Shown: positions 16,605 to 26,138, counted from the first letter of the stretch. The stretch is DNA of 41,723 bases from Bacteroidales bacterium (GCA_017647785.1 JAGCJW010000016.1:1-41723); one strand, 5' to 3'. Notes: a model not told the origin generated them from the letters alone. Made by a program: numbers and translations.

Positions 16605-19019
16605 TTAATTTAAAACTATTTTTTCAGAGGCAATACCTTTGTTTGTTTTTACTTTGATTATATAAGCTCCTGCTGGAACATTATCCAATACAAAACTTGA
16701 ATTATTTGTTTGGTACACCTTTTGTCCTAATGCATTGTAAACTTCTACGTTCATTTTCTCTTGCGAAAGAATATTTACATGACGATTATCATTGATTATT
16801 GAAAGTTCAAATTCTTCCACATCTGAAAGAGATAATGATTTTTTTACTAAAAGTTTAAATCTATCTGCATTTTCTCCTTCATAAACCACTGTTTCATATA
16901 CATCACCTTCTGCCATATCAATAGATTCTTCTCCATCTATTAAGGTAATTGCATATCCTGTTGGAATATTCTTTGCAACTAATTTAACAGTGTTTTCTTC
17001 TAAACTTCTAACGTTAAGTGTTGCATAGTAAGGAAGTTCTTTTACTTCTTCTTTTATAAGAGGTATTCCGTCTGTTACAAAGTATGGTTCAATAACTCCT
17101 GTTGTTGCGAATAGTTTATTTGCATCAAATATGTCATATGTTTGTTCTGCTTCATCATTTTGTGCAAAATATACTTTTATACTTTTATCATCATATTCAA
17201 GTGCGAAATCTACAAACTCAGGTGTTTGAGTTTCCATTTTTGTAGAAGTTTGATAATTGTTTAACTGAGTTTTAGAGAAATTTATAGTTGTTTCACCTGG
17301 TGCGGCAACATTAACAAAGAAACCATCTGTCACATGTATTTCACCTCTATTTTTAGCATCGAAATAACCAGCATTCGAATACAAATAAACCATACGTCCT
17401 TGAGAAGAAACTCCACATGTTGCAAGAAATTTTTCTATATCTAATTCTCCTGGATATGGATTTGCTAATGCCATCCAATAACCATTTTCTGTATATTGAG
17501 AAACATTTCTTGTCACAGATACATTTCCATTATTCAATGTAGAACCATTATTAGACACAAAGTTTACTATACCTGATTCAAAGAAAGGCCAAAGGAAGAA
17601 ACTTTCACCTGCAGGCATATTATCTTGTATTGTCATATAATAATCACCCCAATTACCTATAGAGTAATCGTATGCCACAGCTGCTACATCATTATATTGG
17701 TCAGTTGTATTTATTTGAATCACACTCATTGTATAATTTGTAAAAGGCGCTGCAGTAAGATACCAATTTCCTGTACTTAAACCTGCTTTCTCTACGATGA
17801 CATTCCCTGTCACATTGGTTGATGTTTTATTAACTAAATCACCTCCATTACATATAACTAATGTTCCGTTATTTATCAAACGAACATTGTTTGACAAAAC
17901 TAATGTTGAGTTTAATCTTAATGTCTTTCCTTCTGGAATAGTAATATCTACACCTCCTGTAGGCAATTCCATATTATGTAAATTCACTGGAATATCTCCC
18001 GATTCTCCCCAAGTTGTCGCCGCATCAAAATTACCACTATTTACAACAACATATGTACTATTTACTGTTTCTTTATAATAATTCCAATCTATTCCAGCTG
18101 CATTATTACTAGAAGCAATACTAGTAAGCGTATTCACTTCAGCTATAGTTAAAGGTGCAATAAAACAAGATATAGCAGTACCTGCTATATCTACTTCGGA
18201 CATAACCACTGCACCAAGCATTGCAGTAGCACCAAGCACACAGCCATTTGCTGTACCAGGAGTTATGCCTTTATAAATAGCACCATCAATTGGTGTTGAA
18301 GATGTAGCAATAACAGGATTAGCATAAGAAGAAATCACTGGTCCCATTCCTGTTATTCCTCCAGCATAAGCACTTCTTGTTACATTTCCAAAAACATCTG
18401 TTACAGAATACCCATTAGAATTAATTATTCCATTAAATTCACATGCTTTTATTACACCACCAACAGAATATCCGACAACCCCTCCTACATATTGCGTACC
18501 AGAAACTTGTCCTGATACCTTACAAGCATTAATTACAGCATTAGCTCCAGAAGATGCCCCTGCTATAAGTCCAGAAAAATTCGCTCCAGAATTTCTCGCA
18601 AAAATTGAGCTACCTTCTATAATTTCACAATTAGATATTACATTATTGTTTATTCCACAAATTAAACCTACACTCAGTGCTCTCCCTGACATAGTAACAC
18701 TTGCAGATACTTTTAGGTTTATTATTGTTCCATTATTACTGGAAAACAAGCCATAAACACCATTATCATTATCTGGATATATTGCGCTATAAGTTATTAT
18801 ATGATTTCCTCCATCATATGTACCTGAAAAACTTCCAATAGCAGAGGAAATAGAATTTCCAAGAGTTATATCTGCTGTTTGAATATAATTTCCATTCAAA
18901 GGATAAGCTGCATCAACTCCTATCTTCAAGAAATCTTCTGCTGAACTTATTTGAATTTGTGCATTAACAAATGTTACACTTAAAATTATCGCAACGAAAC
19001 TTAATATTATCTTTTTCAT
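16605..19019 (-). CDS. GLUG-repeat surface protein with T9SS sorting domain
   Basis: This 804-aa protein has a signal peptide (MKKIILSFVAIILSVTFVNA). Residues about 85-260 contain GLUG-like beta-helix repeats (for example 'SGLIAGASSGANAVINACK' and 'VGGVVGYSVGGVIKACEF'). A longer beta-rich middle and a T9SS type A sorting domain follow ('MNVEVYNALGQKVYQTN ... VPAGAYIIKVKTNKG ... KIVLN'). Family knowledge predicts export across the outer membrane and display at the surface. It starts 12 nt after the small gene at 19032-19259, so the two form an operon with its own promoter and double terminator. Its role (adhesin or carbohydrate-binding protein) is not evident. Confidence 0.88.
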   Translation of the reverse strand: MKKIILSFVAIILSVTFVNAQIQISSAEDFLKIGVDAAYPLNGNYIQTADITLGNSISSAIGSFSGTYDGGNHIITYSAIYPDNDNGVYGLFSSNNGTIINLKVSASVTMSGRALSVGLICGINNNVISNCEIIEGSSIFARNSGANFSGLIAGASSGANAVINACKVSGQVSGTQYVGGVVGYSVGGVIKACEFNGIINSNGYSVTDVFGNVTRSAYAGGITGMGPVISSYANPVIATSSTPIDGAIYKGITPGTANGCVLGATAMLGAVVMSEVDIAGTAISCFIAPLTIAEVNTLTSIASSNNAAGIDWNYYKETVNSTYVVVNSGNFDAATTWGESGDIPVNLHNMELPTGGVDITIPEGKTLRLNSTLVLSNNVRLINNGTLVICNGGDLVNKTSTNVTGNVIVEKAGLSTGNWYLTAAPFTNYTMSVIQINTTDQYNDVAAVAYDYSIGNWGDYYMTIQDNMPAGESFFLWPFFESGIVNFVSNNGSTLNNGNVSVTRNVSQYTENGYWMALANPYPGELDIEKFLATCGVSSQGRMVYLYSNAGYFDAKNRGEIHVTDGFFVNVAAPGETTINFSKTQLNNYQTSTKMETQTPEFVDFALEYDDKSIKVYFAQNDEAEQTYDIFDANKLFATTGVIEPYFVTDGIPLIKEEVKELPYYATLNVRSLEENTVKLVAKNIPTGYAITLIDGEESIDMAEGDVYETVVYEGENADRFKLLVKKSLSLSDVEEFELSIINDNRHVNILSQEKMNVEVYNALGQKVYQTNNSSFVLDNVPAGAYIIKVKTNKGIASEKIVLN

Positions 19020-19031
19020 AATCGCGAATTT

Positions 19032-19259
19032 TTATTGTTTTTTTGAATTTCTATATAATTTCACACCTACTGCTGATGCACCTAATCCCAAAAGTAGAAA
19101 AGTTGCAGGGGCAATGGGAGCTTCTTGTGTAGGCCTATTTATTCCTAAATCACCCATCTGTCCTACAGTTGGATTTTGAGGAGGCCTAGGTTGCGCATAA
19201 ACACTTACACTAGCCAATAATAATATAAAAATCAACAATGCTTTTTTAATCAATTTCAT
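19032..19259 (-). CDS. Small exported protein with a C-terminal membrane anchor
   Basis: This 75-aa protein has a signal peptide (MKLIKKALLIFILLLASVSVYA). A short Pro-rich linker follows, then a C-terminal hydrophobic segment after 'APIAPATFLLLGLGASAVG', then a basic end (KLYRNSKKQ). The layout resembles the PID-CTERM-type sorting signals of Bacteroidetes, in which Pro-Ile precedes a membrane helix and a basic tail, though the Asp of the motif is replaced by Ala here. It is the first gene of an operon with the GLUG-type T9SS cargo, so it may assist or anchor that protein; this is inference. Confidence 0.75.
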   Translation of the reverse strand: MKLIKKALLIFILLLASVSVYAQPRPPQNPTVGQMGDLGINRPTQEAPIAPATFLLLGLGASAVGVKLYRNSKKQ

Positions 19260-19297
19260 CTTGCTTCGTTTATTATTTTACACAAGTTTTCGGCTTG

Positions 19298-19328
19298 CAA
19301 AATTACAACTATTTTTTGCTCTTACAAA
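19298..19328 (-). promoter_or_regulatory. Promoter of the 75-aa / GLUG cargo operon
   Basis: Minus strand: TTTG (19325-19328), 19 nt, TAATTTTG (19298-19305), a full match to the Bacteroidetes consensus, about 39 nt before the start codon. Confidence 0.75.
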
Positions 19329-19332
19329 ATAT

Positions 19333-20268
19333 TTAAGGATTTTTATTTTGCTGATTATCCGACTTTTCTTGCAGTAGCTGAGCTCGCGTCTTGCTTTGTG
19401 TAACAATGTAAACTCCCAAGAAAACTAATATGGTTGCAAGCCCTTGTTTCATTCCAAAAACACCTAAACCCATTACCACAGCTAGTATTGTTGTAACTAT
19501 TGGCTGAAGATAATTATACATTGATAGTGTTGTTGGACGGATGCGTGTTTGTCCTATCGGGATTAAAAGATAAGTTAGGAATGTTGCTCCAAGTATTACG
19601 AAAAGTATTCTTAGAGTTATATCAATATTTATTTGATTAAATTCTATGCTTGTTAAATGTGAAAAAGTAAATGGCGTAGATATTATTGTACCAAAAAGAA
19701 ACATCCATTTCATTAAAGTTATTGGGTGATTTCTTTGAATAAGTGGTTTAAACGCTGTTAAGTATAAACCATATGATAAGCAAGAAATGAAACAAATTGC
19801 ATTTCCTATCCAATTTGAATTTCCTCCTGAACTTGCATTTGAAAGAATCAATATCAATGCACCACTACATCCCACCAATACTCCTACTACTTTTTTTAAT
19901 GTAATAGGTTCTTTAACAAATATTGCAGAGAAAATCATTGTAACAATAGGAGTCATACTAACCACAATCGACGCATCAACAGGAGAAGTCATAGACAAAC
20001 CATATACAAACGAGGTTTGATTTAACACCACTCCAAAAACCGATGCCAATAGTAGAAGTAAAATATCTTTTTTATTTGCCTTTGGAATTTTGAATATTAT
20101 AGACACTAGCCAAAACACAAGACTTGCACCTATAAAACGAAGATAAGTCAATGCTAGTGCATCAATATGAAGAGAAGAATTCAGAATACTTTTTGTAATA
20201 GGAGTATTTATCCCGAAGATTAAATTAACTGCAAAAATTGCTAAATGTCCTATTGTTGTTTGTTTCAT
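19333..20268 (-). CDS. EamA-family (drug/metabolite) transporter
   Basis: This 311-aa inner-membrane protein has about ten hydrophobic segments in two homologous halves, typical of the EamA/DMT superfamily ('AVNLIFGINTPITKSIL' at the start, 'LSMYNYLQPIVTTILAVVMG' in the second half). Members export metabolites or amino acids; the substrate cannot be told. The tail is hydrophilic and Gln/Lys/Asn-rich. Its start lies just beyond the terminator of the 126-aa gene, so it is probably separately transcribed. Confidence 0.9.
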   Translation of the reverse strand: MKQTTIGHLAIFAVNLIFGINTPITKSILNSSLHIDALALTYLRFIGASLVFWLVSIIFKIPKANKKDILLLLLASVFGVVLNQTSFVYGLSMTSPVDASIVVSMTPIVTMIFSAIFVKEPITLKKVVGVLVGCSGALILILSNASSGGNSNWIGNAICFISCLSYGLYLTAFKPLIQRNHPITLMKWMFLFGTIISTPFTFSHLTSIEFNQINIDITLRILFVILGATFLTYLLIPIGQTRIRPTTLSMYNYLQPIVTTILAVVMGLGVFGMKQGLATILVFLGVYIVTQSKTRAQLLQEKSDNQQNKNP

Positions 20269-20282
20269 AATTTATGTATTTT

Positions 20283-20323
20283 AAAAAAGAGCAAGATGAA
20301 GACTATCAGTCCTCACCTTGCTT
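20283..20323 (-). terminator. Terminator after the 126-aa gene
   Basis: Minus strand: a 15-bp stem with G-T pairs (AGCAAGGTGAGGACT with AGTCTTCATCTTGCT, loop GAT) followed by CTTTTTT. It lies about 60 nt past the stop of the gene at 20382-20762. Confidence 0.8.
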
Positions 20324-20381
20324 ATTGTCCCAAGTTTTTATATTGTTAAAAAATGTTAAAAGAATTATCATAACAAATAAT

Positions 20382-20762
20382 CTATATCCTTAACACTTGC
20401 TTGTAACCAATCGTTAAATATCTTAAATTCTGTGTATTATTTTCTTTACGATACAAATCAACTATTTGCTCATACTTATTTGCCTTATGAGAAGAAATAT
20501 AGGTATTATCATCATTAGGAGAGCCACCTGTTAATTGTCTATTTTGAGAAACAACTATCGCAAATTGAGCTTTTTTAGTTTTATGAAAATCATTGAAATT
20601 ATAAGTCTTAAAACCCTTTATCGACTTACAAATCTTCAATCTCATAATACCCGAAGGAGTACCCTGCAATGCAAAAGAATTACCTATCGTTTGAGATTCA
20701 AACAAACAAATCACAAACAACAATAAAAAAAGTAGAATATTTGAATACTTTCTATTTTTCAT
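20382..20762 (-). CDS. Small exported protein of unknown function
   Basis: This 126-aa protein has a hydrophobic N-terminus like a signal peptide (KYSNILLFLLLFVICLFESQ). The rest is basic and without recognisable domains. Support for a real gene comes from a TAAATTTG -7 element on the minus strand (20785-20792), a strong terminator downstream, and a plausible secretion signal. No family was recognised. It is divergent from the hydrogenase-like gene, with interleaved promoters. Confidence 0.6.
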   Translation of the reverse strand: MKNRKYSNILLFLLLFVICLFESQTIGNSFALQGTPSGIMRLKICKSIKGFKTYNFNDFHKTKKAQFAIVVSQNRQLTGGSPNDDNTYISSHKANKYEQIVDLYRKENNTQNLRYLTIGYKQVLRI

Positions 20763-20780
20763 TCCTTCGCATTATTTCCG

Positions 20781-20813
20781 TTTGCAAATTTATAAAATTT
20801 ATTTGTATATTTG
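20781..20813 (+). promoter_or_regulatory. Promoter of the hydrogenase-like gene
   Basis: TTTG (20781-20784), 21 nt, TATATTTG (20806-20813), followed by the ATG at 20840. The TAAATTTG of the divergent 126-aa gene (20785-20792, minus strand) sits inside this interval. Confidence 0.7.
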
Positions 20814-20839
20814 TCGCTTTGAAAAAGCTTTTTTTATTT

Positions 20840-22657
20840 ATGAACACAATATTAAACCTAAATAATAATAAATGTGTCGCATGTTATGCGTGCGTGAGAG
20901 CTTGCCCTGTAAAAGCTATTCAAGTTGCAGAAAAAAACCACAAACCCCATATTGTAGAAGACAATTGCATAGGATGTGGAAGCTGCATAGACGCTTGTTC
21001 TTACTCTGCAATAGAAGTAATCAGCAATATAGAAGAAGTTGAAAACATACTAAACTCAGAAAACAAAGTTGCCGCAATATGTGATGCTGCAATCGCAGGA
21101 GAATTTGCCGACGTAAGAGACTATCGCAAATTTGTCTCAATGATAAGAAAACTTGGATTTGACTATGTATGCGAAGTCAGTTTCGGAGTAGATTTAGTCA
21201 GTAAAAAATTCGCAAATCTCTGCAAAGGCTACCAAGGCAAAAGTTACATAAGTTCACACTGCCCGGTGGCAAATATGTATATTGAAAAATACCAACCAAA
21301 ACTAGTAAACAACATTGCACCAATAGTACCCCCAGCAGTCGCAACCGCATCAGTGGCAAGAAAACTCTACGGAGAAGACTTAAAAATCATTAATATAACC
21401 CCTTGTCTTGGACTAAAAAAAGACAACAATCGCTATGAAAAAGCAAATAAAATAGACGCCTTCCTTACCTTCCTTGAACTAAGAGAACTATTTGAAAAAC
21501 ACAATATAAAAGAAGAAGCCGTTGAATATTCCGAATTTGATGTACCACACGGATACAAAGGCGCTCTATATCCAATTTCTGACGGATTTATTGAATGTTG
21601 CGAAATGAGTAATAATCAAATTCTAACCGCAGAAGGAAAAAAAGATGCCATTGATAGCACAAAACAATTCGCAAAACACGCAAACGAATTTGACACACAC
21701 TTAAATATATATTTTTGCAAAGGCTGTTTAATGGGCCACGGTTGCAGCAAAGGAGAAAAATTCCTACGACACAACCTTGTATTAAAATACGCAGCAAAAA
21801 AATGCAATACACTCAATAAAGAAAAATGGGAAGAAAATATAGCACGATTTGAAAACTCCGCAGATTTAGTTGCCTTTTTCAAAAACGATAACAAAACCAT
21901 ACCACTGCCCGAAGAGCAAAAAATAGAAAACGCATTCAAAGCACTAGGCAAACAACATACAGGTCGAAATACCGATTGCGGAAGCTGTGGATACAACACA
22001 TGTAAAGAACTCGCCATTGCAATAGCACAAGGAATCGCCTCTGCAGAAATGTGCTTTTCCTTTGCACAAAAAGGCTCACGAGTATTCAACGAACTAAAAA
22101 AACAATATACCCTTTTAGAAGAAAACCTCAATACACAAGTTCTTGAAAATAATGAACTAAATCAAAGTCTCTCTTCATTAATTCAAAACCTCTACCCAGC
22201 AATTGCAGTAGTAGGAGCCGATATGAAAATCATTGAAAGTAACAGTGCATTCATTGAAATACTGGGAGACGATGCAAAAGAAATAGACGAAATCATTCCA
22301 CGACTAATAGGAGCAAACGCAAAAAGCCTATTACCACAAGAAATATTCACTCAACTGGAATTCGTCTTGAAAAACACACAAGACATAATGAATAAAGACT
22401 TTGAATACAACGGAAGATTCATCAATGTATCAATATTCTCACTAGTAGAAAACAAATCTGCATGCATAATATTCCGCAACCTTTATAATGAAGAAGAACG
22501 CCCCGAAGAGATAATCCATAGAGTGAACGATGTAATCAAAGAAAACCTACTGCAAGTCCAACAAATAGGATTCATTCTAGGCGAAGGAGCCGCCAAAACC
22601 GAAAAAATGTTAAACTCCATTATTAAAACATATAAAGAACAAATAAGACAAAAATAA
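20840..22657 (+). CDS. Sensory-type [FeFe] hydrogenase homologue with PAS domain
   Basis: This 605-aa protein starts with two [4Fe-4S] ferredoxin motifs (Cys12, 15, 18, 22 and Cys43, 46, 49, 53). A hydrogenase large-subunit-like domain carries candidate H-cluster ligands: Cys141 in SSHCP, Cys189 in TPCLGLKK, and Cys293, 296 and 302 in CKGCLMGHGC. A further Fe-S domain follows (DCGSCGYNTCKE with Cys380, 383, 388, plus Cys405), then a PAS domain (about 445-555). In catalytic enzymes the first motif is TSCCP; the first Cys, used for proton transfer, is His here, which fits sensory rather than turnover hydrogenases. The output partner usual for such proteins (kinase or SpoIIE phosphatase) is not adjacent, nor are hydEFG. 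ATG 20840 is chosen because the longer frame overlaps the promoter and divergent gene. Confidence 0.88.
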   Translation: MNTILNLNNNKCVACYACVRACPVKAIQVAEKNHKPHIVEDNCIGCGSCIDACSYSAIEVISNIEEVENILNSENKVAAICDAAIAGEFADVRDYRKFVSMIRKLGFDYVCEVSFGVDLVSKKFANLCKGYQGKSYISSHCPVANMYIEKYQPKLVNNIAPIVPPAVATASVARKLYGEDLKIINITPCLGLKKDNNRYEKANKIDAFLTFLELRELFEKHNIKEEAVEYSEFDVPHGYKGALYPISDGFIECCEMSNNQILTAEGKKDAIDSTKQFAKHANEFDTHLNIYFCKGCLMGHGCSKGEKFLRHNLVLKYAAKKCNTLNKEKWEENIARFENSADLVAFFKNDNKTIPLPEEQKIENAFKALGKQHTGRNTDCGSCGYNTCKELAIAIAQGIASAEMCFSFAQKGSRVFNELKKQYTLLEENLNTQVLENNELNQSLSSLIQNLYPAIAVVGADMKIIESNSAFIEILGDDAKEIDEIIPRLIGANAKSLLPQEIFTQLEFVLKNTQDIMNKDFEYNGRFINVSIFSLVENKSACIIFRNLYNEEERPEEIIHRVNDVIKENLLQVQQIGFILGEGAAKTEKMLNSIIKTYKEQIRQK

Positions 22658-22784
22658 AGTAGAGTAAAACGCTATTTTAAAGTCCAAAACTTTGATATTT
22701 AATGTAGAAAATAGGAAGTTTGATGTTCAAAAATGGTGCTTTTATATAAAGAAATGACACACTATAATAAAGATAATAAAAATA

Positions 22785-22815
22785 AAAAACTGAGAGTTTG
22801 GATAAACTCCCAGTT
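22785..22815 (-). terminator. Terminator of the moxR-bat-cargo operon
   Basis: Minus strand: a 12-bp stem AACTGGGAGTTT/AAACTCTCAGTT (22804-22815 with 22788-22799) with a GATA-type loop and a T-run, 11 nt past the stop of the fibronectin-III cargo. The convergent hydrogenase-like gene ends at 22657; nothing else is seen between. Confidence 0.8.
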
Positions 22816-22825
22816 CTATATTTAC

Positions 22826-25708
22826 CTATTGAATAGTTACCTTCCTGCTTACTGGTTGATTATCCATCGTAAACTTCAGGACATAGGTACCTGATTCAAA
22901 AGTAGTAACATCTATTTCTCTTGGTAATACGTCCCATGCTCTTATTACTCTTCCGTACGAGTCAATCATTTGAGCGTTTTTAAGTTCTATTGCGCTGGTT
23001 TCTATATAGAGTACACTATCGCTTGGATTTGGATAGATTTTCACAGTTTTTCCACTGTATTGTTCTTCAGTTAGTCCTTGTGCGCCAACTGTTACTTGTA
23101 CAACTTCTGTCCATGAGGATGTGTCTCCTACTGCACATATTGCTCTTACTCTGAAATCCCATTCAGAACCCCATTCAAGGTTTCTTAAATTGAAACGTGG
23201 ATTGATTGATACCATAACTGATGTCCAATTTATTGCAAGTCGTTCTTTGTAATTGATTTCCCATTGCATATAAGGGTTATCTTCAACTGCGTCCCAAATG
23301 CAAACAATAGTTTCATCTCCTTTTACTTGATAGTGTTCACAAACAAAGTTTTCTGGTGTCATGCAAGTTTCTGATGAGGAAAGGGTTGTGAAATATCCTT
23401 CTATGAAATTGACAGATTGTTGTGTACCACAGTGTGAATATAGTATAACTTTATATTCATTCATTGAGGTTAGTTCTGTTAGCATATAAGGGGATTGCGC
23501 ATTGGAAATAGTGAGTGTGTCGTTAGTTGCAAGATTGATAATTAATAAGTCATAGTTTGTGATATTTGATAGTCCTTCCCATTCTACTCTTGCAGTGTTA
23601 TGTGTTATTTGATTTACACTTAGTGTTTCGGGTGCAAGACAAGTGTCTTTTATTGTGAAGTTATTTATGGTATATGTTCTTTCTACGTCGGATGATGATG
23701 TCATTGAACGTATTGCAAATCTCACTGTATTATCTCCTGTAAAACCTAGGAGTGATATTGCATTGTGTCCGTTTATCATAGTTAAGTCAAACTCCTGTAA
23801 AGGACTGTCATTTACTGATACAAAAATTTCTGAAGCGACTCCGTTTGGTGAGTTGTAATCAAATTCCATATATGGATTTGAAAGTGTATTCATATCAAAT
23901 ATTGGGCTGAAAAGTGTATCTGACTCTATTCTCCAACAATCTGATGCGTTGCAGAATGAGGTGAGTGAGGAGAATTGTATTGTATCTTCCAAAAAGTATG
24001 GGTATTCTGTTTCGGGTATGCAAAGGGTGTGAAGATAGATTTGAGAGTATATACTAGTATCTTCTTCTGATGTAATGGCTCTTACTCGTATTTGATAAAG
24101 GGTGTTTGGTAGTAGTTGTGTTAGTTCTATATGGTTAAGGTTTGTTTGGTGATATTGTATTGTATTTGTTGATGTGGCAGTTACTTCTAACTCAAAGGAT
24201 TCTGCTTCAAGGTTATCTTCCCATGCGATATTTGCAGAGTTATAGTCATAGTCTGTAATTCGTAAGTTTTGTGGTGGTATTACAAGCGTGTTGGTTGTGA
24301 ATGTCATTGTATCACTCCAAAAGCTTTGTTCTGTTCCGCAATCAGCTTGCACCATAAAGGCGTATTCGGTTGAAGATTCAAGGTTTTCTAATAGGTGATT
24401 TGGAGTTATACCATTGAGTGTAGTCCAGTTTGTATCGTTTTCTGTTTTGTATTTTAGGTTGAAAGAAAGTTGGTTTTCTCTAAAATTCCACGTCAGCATT
24501 GCAGAGTTATCGCTTATGTTATAAGCTCTCAAACTATCAGGTGTGGCGCAATAACGTGCTGTTAGATATATATCATCTATCGCAATGGAGTGTGTTGATT
24601 GCGCTGCAGGTGTATTATACCAAACAAATAATAGTCGTCTTGTACTTCCTATGTATTGTGGTGGTAGTTCTATATGTTCTCTTATCCATTGGTTGTTTGT
24701 CCCTCTGTAGATTTCTTCTCCAACTTGAAATTCCGCATCAGGCAAGTTGTTTACACTGATTGAGGTTCCGTTTGATAGAAGATAGACTTTTAATCCTGCA
24801 TTCTGAAGGGTTGAATAGGTATGATAAGAGAAGTCTATATAAAAACTTGTTGCTGTTTCAGGTATTTGAAAGTCTAGATATGCGTAACTGATAGAAGAAA
24901 CATTTGGATTGCAAGAATAGGTGTTCCCATTACTGATATGCAAAGATTTGTTTCCAAGTGTAGTTGCGTTAATTGCAGAGGATATTGTCCAAGGATTATC
25001 TATTGTAGATATTGTTCCAATATTTTGGTTTTCTGTTGTGTTTTCAAAGTCTATTTGAATTGGTAGTTGATATACTGCATTTTCGTTTACATATTTTGCA
25101 TAAAGATATTTCCATTGGCTATAAGTACCTTGGCAGTCTGTTCTTATTGCAAATTGATAGTTGCTTCCGTGTATAAATTCTTGATTAAAAGTATATTCAT
25201 AGTTTTGTGTTGTATTTATTATGTCGTAATTATCAGGATTTGTTCCTGGATTACCACATACAACTTGCCATTTATTTGTTCCCTCTGCTGGTAACCATTG
25301 TATATTGACTGAATTATTATATATGGCACCAAAATAATAGTCTGCAATTTGTGGACAAAGAGTGTCTTCGCTTAAGGTATAGAAATAGTTTAAGGCACTC
25401 CATTGACTTGTGTCTCCATCTACATCTATCATTCTCACTTTCCAAGCATAGCGTGTTGATGGTGATAGTTCTGAAAGATATACAATAGTGTCTGATGTTT
25501 CTATCTGTGTAGATTGTTCTGCAAGTGGCGCTTGATAGTCTAATTGCCACATATATGCGTTAGGATTGTTTCTCCATTTAAGCGTTGCATTACTTACGTC
25601 AATATCTATAGATTGAAGTCCGTAGGGTATGTATGTTGGTGTGGTTTGTGCTTTTAGTACGTTAAAGGATAAAAATAATATTAAAACATTAAAAATAAGT
25701 TTTTTCAT
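22826..25708 (-). CDS. Fibronectin type III surface protein with T9SS sorting domain
   Basis: This 960-aa protein has a signal peptide (MKKLIFNVLILFLSFNVLKAQ). Several fibronectin type III modules carry the 'L.PSTRYAWKVRMID' / 'LPNTLYQIRVRAIT' / 'LEWGSEWDFRVRAIC' signature strands, with a jelly-roll-like segment around residues 215-385. The T9SS type A sorting domain is at the end (VKIYPNPSDSVLYIE ... GTYVLKFTMDN). It is predicted to be exported and attached to the surface. Its ATG comes 3 nt after the rseC stop, so it is probably the last gene of the moxR-bat operon, an unusual place for a T9SS cargo. Confidence 0.88.
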   Translation of the reverse strand: MKKLIFNVLILFLSFNVLKAQTTPTYIPYGLQSIDIDVSNATLKWRNNPNAYMWQLDYQAPLAEQSTQIETSDTIVYLSELSPSTRYAWKVRMIDVDGDTSQWSALNYFYTLSEDTLCPQIADYYFGAIYNNSVNIQWLPAEGTNKWQVVCGNPGTNPDNYDIINTTQNYEYTFNQEFIHGSNYQFAIRTDCQGTYSQWKYLYAKYVNENAVYQLPIQIDFENTTENQNIGTISTIDNPWTISSAINATTLGNKSLHISNGNTYSCNPNVSSISYAYLDFQIPETATSFYIDFSYHTYSTLQNAGLKVYLLSNGTSISVNNLPDAEFQVGEEIYRGTNNQWIREHIELPPQYIGSTRRLLFVWYNTPAAQSTHSIAIDDIYLTARYCATPDSLRAYNISDNSAMLTWNFRENQLSFNLKYKTENDTNWTTLNGITPNHLLENLESSTEYAFMVQADCGTEQSFWSDTMTFTTNTLVIPPQNLRITDYDYNSANIAWEDNLEAESFELEVTATSTNTIQYHQTNLNHIELTQLLPNTLYQIRVRAITSEEDTSIYSQIYLHTLCIPETEYPYFLEDTIQFSSLTSFCNASDCWRIESDTLFSPIFDMNTLSNPYMEFDYNSPNGVASEIFVSVNDSPLQEFDLTMINGHNAISLLGFTGDNTVRFAIRSMTSSSDVERTYTINNFTIKDTCLAPETLSVNQITHNTARVEWEGLSNITNYDLLIINLATNDTLTISNAQSPYMLTELTSMNEYKVILYSHCGTQQSVNFIEGYFTTLSSSETCMTPENFVCEHYQVKGDETIVCIWDAVEDNPYMQWEINYKERLAINWTSVMVSINPRFNLRNLEWGSEWDFRVRAICAVGDTSSWTEVVQVTVGAQGLTEEQYSGKTVKIYPNPSDSVLYIETSAIELKNAQMIDSYGRVIRAWDVLPREIDVTTFESGTYVLKFTMDNQPVSRKVTIQ

Positions 25709-25711
25709 ATT

Positions 25712-26134
25712 CTATTTCTTTTTGATTTGAAAATTAAATTCCTTACTTAATTTATGATTTTGTTTATATAAAATTAGATAATAGATTGCAATGAAAACAA
25801 GGGATACAAGTGCAGATAGAGATTGAGAAAGATTGAATAGTTTTATATTTGCAAATAATATTATCAACAAAAGAACTAGTGGAAGAACAAAAGCAATTAA
25901 AACAGCTTTTAACCCAAGTTTTACTGCTATACTAATAATTACCTCATCTCCTATTTGATAATCGGCAGTGTCTTTTGTTTTTATTTCTATTTCTTTGTCT
26001 GTTTTATCCAAGGAAGTGCAAGCTCCTCTTGCATGACAAGATGCACAAGTGGATTTTTGTTCTATTTTTACGGTGAGTTTATCTTTTTCTTTTTTGATAA
26101 CAACTCCTTTTTGTTCAACACAGTCTTCTCTCAT
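25712..26134 (-). CDS. rseC: SoxR-reducing / sigma-E regulator RseC-type protein
   Basis: This 140-aa protein has a Cys-rich N-terminal motif (CASCHARGAC), a beta-rich middle ending in 'YQIGDEVIISI', and two membrane segments (about 76-97 and 103-122). It matches the RseC/MucC family, membrane proteins linked to the Rnf electron-transport complex and redox control. In many Bacteroidetes the gene precedes rnfB; here no rnf gene follows. It begins 4 nt after batDE and ends 3 nt before a T9SS cargo, so it is embedded in the Bat operon. Confidence 0.85.
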   Translation of the reverse strand: MREDCVEQKGVVIKKEKDKLTVKIEQKSTCASCHARGACTSLDKTDKEIEIKTKDTADYQIGDEVIISIAVKLGLKAVLIAFVLPLVLLLIILFANIKLFNLSQSLSALVSLVFIAIYYLILYKQNHKLSKEFNFQIKKK

Positions 26135-26138
26135 AGTG

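Noticed and set aside
20669..20839. N-terminal extension of the hydrogenase-like gene
   Set aside because: It runs through the promoter and the divergent 126-aa gene, and the ferredoxin motif starts right after ATG 20840.
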